Source: Parus major
Lineage: Eukaryota; Chordata; Aves; Passeriformes; Paridae
Direction of reading: 5' to 3'
Length of the DNA: 64,000 nucleotides
NCBI RefSeq assembly: GCF_001522545.3
Contig: NC_031776.1
Location: 22,105,995 to 22,169,994, forward strand
Under the pieces are notes generated by a model. The model had not been told where the DNA came from and did not search any database. It saw only the letters and a program-made list of their open reading frames with translations. Position 1 is the first letter of the stretch. Every line of letters starts with the position of its first letter. Shown in pieces: positions 50,901 to 59,900 of the stretch. The position numbers and the translations under genes are program-made.

Positions 50901-53900
50901 GGGAGATGTTTCTTCTGCAAAGAGGGCAGCTGAGGGACTCAACACAGCATGCCTGTTTTCCTTGCAGTAATGGCATGAAGCACACAGAGTTTCCAGCTTC
51001 TGTGGCAAAAACTGCTCTAAGTGTGCTAACATTCCAGGGCTGAGCAAATCCTCCCCTGTGATTCTGGTGAAATGTGCAGAACATATCTAACATTAAGGGA
51101 AGCAAATGCTCTAATGTTACCCCAGAAGCTGGAAATTTCAGAAAGCAACAATAAACAGAGGAGACCATTGGGCTGGGGTATTGCTTTGTCAAATTCCAAA
51201 TTACTTGGTTTCAGAGCCTTGGGGTTAGCCATATGCAAGCCAATGTCTGTTTTCCTTTGGGTTTAAATTCACTTCTGTGATGACTTTACTTACGTGGATA
51301 GATTTTGACCTCCTGCTCCTCTGTTTCCCCAACTTAATTTTCAGGAGAAGCTTCTTCTCTGTCATTCCTATTCAGTGGCCAATTTTTAGTTCTCTGATGA
51401 TTTATATGTACTCTGAAGAACCCAAACGATTTCCCATTGGCAATTTCTTCTGGCTGTAGGAGGAGACATCTGTAGGACTTGTTTGTTACCCAATTCCTTG
51501 TGCAGCAGGGAAACAAGGCCTCCCACTGCCTGATGCTTTCACATATTGTCCTTTGCCTCTTCACCTGTAAGTTTGCTTGTTCTCAGAGCTCTGAGATCAT
51601 TTAGTCCGGCAGAATTTTCAGCCCCCGAGCAGTTTTAGTAGGAAAAGCCCAGCCACCTGCATCTGTTGCAGGCTGAGGTAGGCTGGTTCACAGAACTCCC
51701 TGGAGAGAAGGGCTGGATCCCAAGAAGAATCCCTGAGCACACAGGTTTTATAAACTGTGAGTGTTTGTACTTTACTTCATAGCTGCTAGTTAGGTTCTGT
51801 GAGGTATTATCAACTGCAGCATGTGTTCTCCAGGCAGCTGTCCTCCCTGGGGAATCTGGCATCCTTCTTATGCTCTTAAGTTTTCACTGCGGGATGAAGT
51901 CTATGCACTCTAGGAGAATTGATTGCAGCAGGTCTTCACTTTTCTCCATTTGTCTCTCTTTAACTGATAATCCTCTGAATGTCATATCCTGTGTCAAATG
52001 GAAACTGATTACAGTTTTTCCTGACCAGTTCTGGTCTATTGGAATGCAAGCTGGCTTTTTGACTGGGAGTTATGTATATACGTGTTTTCCATTTTCCTGG
52101 GAGGTTCCTATCCCTTTTTCCCTTGAAGTTTGAAAGGAAAGCTTTTGTCTTTCTCCTACTCTCACTTCATCAGGCAAGCAGTGGTTCTCAGGAGGCTGAT
52201 TACTCATGTAGTGCTTTGAAAAGATCCCATGTAGGGCCTTGCTAACATTTTATTTCTAATTCTTTCTTCCTTCTCATTTTGCTTATAGATCTGAACTGGA
52301 GTGGATTGTGTAAAAGGAGTTGTCATTCTCTGCTCTTTTTAAAGCAGCTGATACATTATCTCAGCTCTATCTATCTATCTATCATTATCTATCTGCAGGT
52401 GTCTATCTTTACAAATATTTTCTGTATTTTACACATATATTTGAAAAGTAGCCAAGCTTCAGGCTTAACTTCCTGTGAATTGCAGCAACTTGTCTCCTGT
52501 TTGCCCACACAGAGACATTACTGGGTGACTGCTTTGCAGCCTCTACCCCAAAGCAGACAGCTCAGGGGTACTTTGGGGTGATCCTGCAGAAAACAGTGCA
52601 TCATCAGTGCATCTTCAGCCTGACTGTGGTTTTCTCAAAATGCAGGAGCCTGTGTGAATGCAAAATCCTTTCTATGAAATAGCTCTGTAAACCTCTTCAT
52701 TTTGCTTGGAGTGCCTGGTGGCTGCTTTGCCAACAGGATACTGTTGATCATCAATTGATTTCTTAAAGTTCAGCTGGGATCTTCTTGCTTTTGGACTTGC
52801 TTCTACCTTTTGGACTGCTAGATACATTCTTGGAGCACTCTAGAGGACATCCAGATAGTCCTTTCCAAGAGGAGGCCATTACTTACCTAAATCCTGTCTT
52901 TCCAAAGTATTTGCCTGTCATGGCCACACACTTTCCTATGTGCAGTTCAGATACTTTCATTAATGGAAGATTTCCACCATTCATTTGCACAGAGAAGCAC
53001 TGATGTTGATGTCTGGCATAGCAGAAACAAAAGTACAATCTTTCTGATACAGGAAGAGAACCTTTCAGAGAAAATCTGGAGTAGGTTGTTCATCTCCTTG
53101 ATTTTTTTCTTAGGACATGCTATCCTGGTATTACCAATTTAAGTTTGTAACTGTGTGGCCTTCAGTTTGCAAAGTACTTCAGAATCCTTGTGTAGTTGTT
53201 AGTGATGGGACCGAGGCCCTATGAGAAAGTGACTGCATTTCTTTGCGCTGTAGCTGACCTTCAGCGGTGTGACAGTGGAACATGACCAGCGGTACGTTCA
53301 TTTTGCATCCACTAAGCACCTCTTCACACCCATTGCTGTTGGACGCTCCCACCCCCCCACACAGGTGAGCATCTTGGAGCCAAACCCAGCAGCAGGTGGA
53401 GGGAAGGAGCTAGTACTAGTGTATCCCAAGGACAGGCAGTGTCTGAGGCAATTCTCAGAAAATGGAATGGCCTTCATTGGAAAGCATCACAGGAGAACTT
53501 TGAGGGTAGTTCTAGGCAGAGTCTGGAAATAGGTGCTGGGACAGCAGCAGGGAAAGTACTTCTCACCATCTTCAGTTTGACTTTAATCAGAATGCTTATG
53601 AGACATGTTGGGTTGTTCACTTATTCTCTTGCATTGTAGCTGAGTGAAAACTTGCCTAGCTGCTCCAAGTGCTCTGGAAATAAATCCTTATTATCTTTTT
53701 AGTAAATTAATTTAACTTTCTTAAACACTTATTCAGCAAAAAGGCAGCTTTGATTCTGTTCTGCCTAATTTACTTGGGAAATGAACAAGTCTGAATTGAA
53801 TTAAGAGCACTTTAATACAAGTGTTTTTGCATTTTAAGTAATCCGCTTTACAGTGATCCCTTTAGCTAATCTGTATTAATTTTCCTCTAGTGTGAAGTGG

Positions 53901-56900
53901 CAGGACACCATTTGAAGAGGCACTTTAGTTATCAATGTACGTGTGTGGTGATAAACCTTTAGCACAGCTGCCTATCAGAGCCTCAGTGTTAAATCTTGAC
54001 ACTATGAGGTCTCCTCATTCTTAGGAGATAAGCTGATTAATTAAATATTAATGCTTATCAGCATCCTCTGGGGAAGTGTTAAATAGTTTAACTTGTACCT
54101 GGTATAATAAGCACTGCTCTTTGTGACTTACTTCAGATTTATAAACTTTACAATGGTGGCTCCATGCCTGTGACATTTGAGGTTCAGTTGGACAACATTG
54201 TGAAGATACAAGAGAAGAATTTTCAGCATCCTGTGTTTACCTGCCTAACTCCTAGAGGAGAAATCCCCCCTGGTGAAACAGGCCACATTGAGTGGATCTT
54301 CTCACCACTGGAAGCTAAAACATACATGGTAAGAGCCTCCTCATGACTGAAAGAAACAGATTCTGTTGTTGATCTAAAATTCTTCTAAGATTCTTTTAAA
54401 ATTCTTTTAAATTTCTTTTAAAATTCTTACTGATGGTCGATCCATGTAATGCTACAATTGAATTGAGCTCTGTGCCTCTAAGAAGCAAAGAGTCTTGAGA
54501 GCAAATGAGTGGCTGGTCTTGTCTGGAAATGGAGCAGATAAATTTGCCTCATAAGTTTTTTCTTCCCAAGAAGAGATATCTTCCACTGCCAGAGTCATCC
54601 CAGTATATATTTTTCAAGAATCAATCAGTAACTGGGGATATCAATAGTATTGGTTCAGGTTTGTGGTTCATTGTTGGCCTCCAAAAATTTCCACCAAAGA
54701 GACTGAAGTCAGTGTCTTCTATCATTGCAGTGTATGCTGCTGCAAATCTCTGAAGAAAGCTTTCCCAAAGACCTCTGTCCTGGGCAGGCAGGCAAGGCCA
54801 GAACTGTAGCACTTGCTTCAGTCTGTGGTGAATGCATGGATAAATAAATAAATTTAACTTTAAAACTCAAATCTTTGCTCCAAGAGGGAGTCTCCATCCA
54901 TCTCATGCTGTAACTGGCTAATTGACTATTTAACCAGCTTTCCCAGGCTAACAGGAAAGGCTAAGGCCTGAAAGAGCAAAAGAGACTGGATTTGTCTTTA
55001 TCCATGCATGGGGTGTATTTAGACCAGTCCATTTGCAAGTGTGCTAGCTTACTGCACATCTCTCCCAAATATGACTCTGGACTTACAACTTTTATCTTGT
55101 CTGAGACAGGTTGACATTCTCATCAACATCCTGGAGGGTGACTCGACCCAGATTACTTTCCAGGGAGTAGGCTTCAATCCAAATGTTGTAGGAGAGGCTG
55201 CCACATCCAGCCAGTTTTTTTCTTCTGCAGTCATTCCAGGTTCTGCCAAACTTACTGTGCCTGGGCAGGTGAGTCCAAGTGTGGGATATGAACAATATGA
55301 TCAGTCCAGAAATGTCTGACAGAGATTGAAATATACAAGTGATCCCATCTTGCAGTAGCCTGTGTTGCCAGAGCATTCGTTTGCCATGACATAGAACAAG
55401 ATATTTCCCTTCCAGCAGGTGATCAAGAGCTTAACTCATGGAAGCTGAAATGTATTTCCCTTCCAGCTTGTCACTTCCATAGCCATTAGAACAAAACTGA
55501 GTTTGGGTTTGTTGATGTACTGAATTGTTTCTTAGAAGTTACCTCCCATCACAGCTGCCTTTCTTCTGTGCAGTTACAACACCTTTTTCTTTGCTAAATC
55601 ATTCTCAAAAAGACTGTTGTACTCCTGCCATACTGTGGCAGGGCTTGGCTACCACCATTTCCCAGCCAAACTCAGGTGATTCATAACTGAATGCTGACTG
55701 CAGGATGGTCAACCTATTCAGGCACATGCAGAGGAATGCACTTGTTTGACCTGCCACTGGCTCAGCAGGGGCTTGTCTGGCCTGGCTAGAGCTGGCCTGC
55801 CAGCCTGGACAATCTGTTGTTAAATTCATCCACACATCCAAGTGCAGTGAATGAGCACTTCACAGCAGGAGGAGATGCTTTCTCCTGGCAGGTAAAGGAT
55901 TCAACCTGTGTGACATTAGCATGCCTTCCTTGGAGCCAGCCACAGCTCCTCATGCTCTTTCATTTCCAGCAGGGCAATCATATTCCTGAGAACAGCAAAG
56001 AGAAGATGATTGAACACTGCCTCAGGCTGACAATGAAGATGGCGTTCTCCAAGGCTCTGTTGTCTGAAATCAAGTTTCTTTTTCTAATGATTACTGTACT
56101 TAATCAGAGACTGCATTGTGCCTGGAGAATGGGGCAAACTATTACCATACTAGTAACAAGATGTATTAGGGATCAATTTCCCAAAACTCACAGTCACGTT
56201 GATAGGGATTTTGCACAAGCACACATCTGATGTTTCTCAGCTGGCATAAGAAAAGGCCTGGACTGCAAGTGCTGCAGAGAGAATTGGGGTGTTACTGGTC
56301 CTCTGTGCTCCTGAGATCCTCTGCTGTTCAGCAGCAGTGTTATGTCTTATTCATTGCTCACTCAATCCCGCTGCAACACAGCTGGCCTTTTGATGTGAAG
56401 TCATTGTAACCAGAGCAAAATTGAGAGAATTGTTACGTCCTTTCAAGTTGTTATAGTAAAGATACCTGGATAATTTTATCTGTAAATTGCTGGACAACTT
56501 AGAGATGACTGTATGACTCCCCTTCCCCAATGGCTAGGTCCCATCTTCCCTCCCTGCTGTTCCTCCTGGTTTCTCCTTGCTTCCTGCAGGCAGCCACCTT
56601 GTCCCATCACAGGATTTGCCTTGGAAATATCCCTGACTGCACCAAAGCTGGTCGACTTGTCTTTCTCAACAATATCTTGAAGAGCAAGGCAGTGGTGTTT
56701 TCCTGGCAGATAAGCTCCTGTAAAGAGAAGGTGAGTCCTCGTTGATTTACAGCCTTCCTGCCCATATCTATTGTGCCATGAAAGGACCTTACAGCTCCAT
56801 TTTCAACAAGACACTCAATTCTAGAGAATTGGCTTTCTACTAGATGATGAAAGGAAAAGCGAAGGCAAGGGTTAGGGCAGGGGGAGCAACTGGAATTCAG

Positions 56901-59900
56901 AAGGGAAATCTGAAGACTTTGATGGGGTTATATGAAGCTGGAGCTACAAAATGTGATAACAAACCTCAGGATTCTGACCACCAGCAAAGGCATGTTTGTT
57001 CTTAGAATATATTAACTGCATCTCTCTTATGCCACATACCTTTGAGAACGAGAGGTGTGTTCCCTACAAAGACAAAGCACACAGGAGGGTCCCAGGACAG
57101 TGAAATAGCTCCTCTGGGTTTTTCTCTTTTTTAAAAAAAAAAAAATTTTTTTCCTCCCCCAACCCCTACACCCAGGTGTTGGAGATTTCTCCAGAGTCAG
57201 GGGTTGCACAGCCTGGAGAGAGTATCCCCTGCTTCATCACACTGCAACCTACAAGGAATCCCTCCTTCTGCAGGATAAATTTGGTGTGTGAGGTGAGACC
57301 CAAGAGGTACCTGTGTATTACCATGACCTGGGCACATTACTGTGGTTCCCAAATGTCTGACCCCAGCAGTCAGCTGCCTACTGCTTCCAGCTGAAGGAAT
57401 CCTTCTTTGATACACCCCTCTCATTCCTGAAGACACTTAGCTTCATCCTTCCTGATGCTTTAAGCATCCTTTTGTTTGTGTGACTCACTAGATGAAGTAT
57501 AATTGTGCAATGTATGGCTTTGGGAGGGGAACCCAGCTGCTAAAAGTGATGGTTTGAATGGGAATGGCTTTCTGTGAATGCCAAAGACTTGACATCTGTA
57601 AAAAACAAGTCTCGCTGCTTTAATATTAGTGGGGGCAGGCTAAAAGTAGTGTCCCCTTCTATGATTTCCAGGTTTTCTTTGGCAAGAGAGTTTATCTTCT
57701 CTGTATGAGTCTTAAAATACCACTGTTTTCCCCTCTTCCTGTCACTGGAATACATGGACAGCAAGTGGGTTTCTTTCTGGGACCTCCTGAAGGGGAGAAA
57801 CAGGCATGGACTTGAGCCAGAGGCTGTTGTTATTTGCAACTCTTTTCTATCCCTGCTCCCTTCAGTTATGATTTGTTTCATAGGTGTACATCCAGGAATC
57901 CCTGGTTCAGTATGAGAGGGACCTGCACGAGTGGGAAAAGGAGAAGGAACGGCAGGCTGTGGAATTCACCATCACAGAAAAGGACCTTGGGACTAAGAAG
58001 AAGCTAATGTCACCTTCAGTGGTAAGTGCTCTCAAAACCTTGCACCAACTTAACTTGGCTCAAGAAACAGCAGCCAGTGTTGACAAGAAACATTCTTTAG
58101 GAAAACCTAGGCAAGTTGTTAAGAGAACATGAGGCTCTGATCTGCTAAAGACCTCAAAGCTTATCTGTGGCTTGTGGAAAATGAGATACTGTTTGCTAGC
58201 CAAAAATCATCTTACAAACTCTGAAATTGCTAGTGACCATCTGAAATTTGGAATTACATGAGAAGCCTTTGGAAAAACAAAGCCAGTGTTTCTGGAAACC
58301 AATGGTTGGATTTTTAACCATGAATAAACACTGGAGAGAAATGTGTAGCTAGCAGTAAGAATGTGGTCTGAGTGAAGAATGGAGGGTGAGATCATTGACT
58401 CTCAGCTGGCACAAAGTCTAAAAAAAAATCCTAAGGTCTTATTCTGCTCCATGTCTTTCCCACATGGTATTCTTCCTCCTTTTTTAATTTTTTTTTATTA
58501 TTTTTTTAATATTTTATTTTATTTTTCAGAGGTTATCAGATTCTGCTGAAGCAGAAAATCTTCCTGAATCCTCAGCTGTGATCAGGAAATACAAGGTAGG
58601 TCAGGCCTGTCTCACTCATGGCAGAGTCAAACTGACTGCTTTAGAAGAGAGGCAGATGCTGGATATCAGAGTGTGGGAGTCTGGACAGAGAGCACAGCAG
58701 GATTTGTAGCTTCAAGGCTTTGGGAGACAGACTGTTTGGAGGAGCCAGAAGAATCAGACTGACTGGCTGTGTTCTCTGGCCAGTAACTTTCCAGCTGAGG
58801 TGAATGGGAGCTGAAATTGGCATCAAACATGCACCCATGACTGGAGAAAAGGGGAACGGTTTCAAATAAGCAGAAAATAGGCACATAGACAGGGCAATTG
58901 GTACCTGTACTGGTTTCATTTTGGGGCCACAGTGGAATGTGTGCCGCAGCAGAAAGCAGCAGGACCCTGGCAGAACGTGGTGCAGACTTTGCCCTCACCT
59001 CAAGAAGAGCTGTGCTCTGTTCCTCAGGAGAAGCTGCAGGCAGGAACTGCCTTGTTTTAAATACACAGAAAGTTTTAAAGCTCAGTTTGCCTGGTTCATC
59101 AGTTTCCATTCAAATGCACAACTGTATGCACTGCTGTAAGACTTTTCCAGCAGTGGTGGGAAGGTGTGAAACAAGATCCCAGTGAGTGCTCTGCAGAACT
59201 GCCTGGGCCCAAAGAGCCAGCAGTGCCTATAGCCATCAGTGGGATGTGCTGTAGGAATGACAGATAGGCTCAGAGCTAACCCAAGATGTTGAAAAATTTG
59301 GGGGAGCTGAGGGAAGGCTAGGCCTGAGAGGATTGAGGCAACAAGGAGATGCAGCTTGTTATCTCAGGAGTGCCACCACAGTGAGGCTGTAGCTCCTGAA
59401 ACCCTGTGGAGTGCCTTTGCATGCCCTGTACTGTTCCATGTGAATTAATCAGCTCAGGGCAACTCTAGCTTGGACTGTTTGCCCTGTGCTGTTTGGTGTG
59501 ATCAGTGAGGCAGGTCAAGGCATTCACTGAATGAACATAAGGATGGCTGCAGAAAGGTAAAAGCAGTTTCATTTAGTCGTCTTGGGTTTTAACCTTTAGT
59601 GATAATTGGGAGCCTGCTGTGTCTGTGTAAGGAGCAGTGAAGGCCCCTAGCCTCATTCCCAGAGGCAGGACAGCCATGTCTCAAAGATCTTTGAAGTCCT
59701 GCGATGCCTGAGGATTTCTCCAGATCTTGGTGGTGTCCTCCTGGCCCAGGCATCCTGGCTACTGCTCTTAAGAAAAATGCTCCAACCTGACTGCTGGTAA
59801 TGCAACCCCAAGTTGGCCCATGTAGTGTGACTGGATCCAGTTCCTGGTTTCCCTTCAGGTTTGGGGGAGGCCAGTTTCCCCATGTATTCTGTACATGTAT

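Larger units (their letters stand above)
49435..53253 (+). other. CFAP65: CFAP65 intron 20 (3.8 kb)
   Basis: The longest intron of the gene. It contains a possible in-frame alternative terminal exon (50459-50515) with an AATAAA at 51150-51155, a CTAT microsatellite at 52365-52397, and otherwise anonymous sequence. Scattered small open frames show no family motif. No transposon is recognised. Confidence 0.75.
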
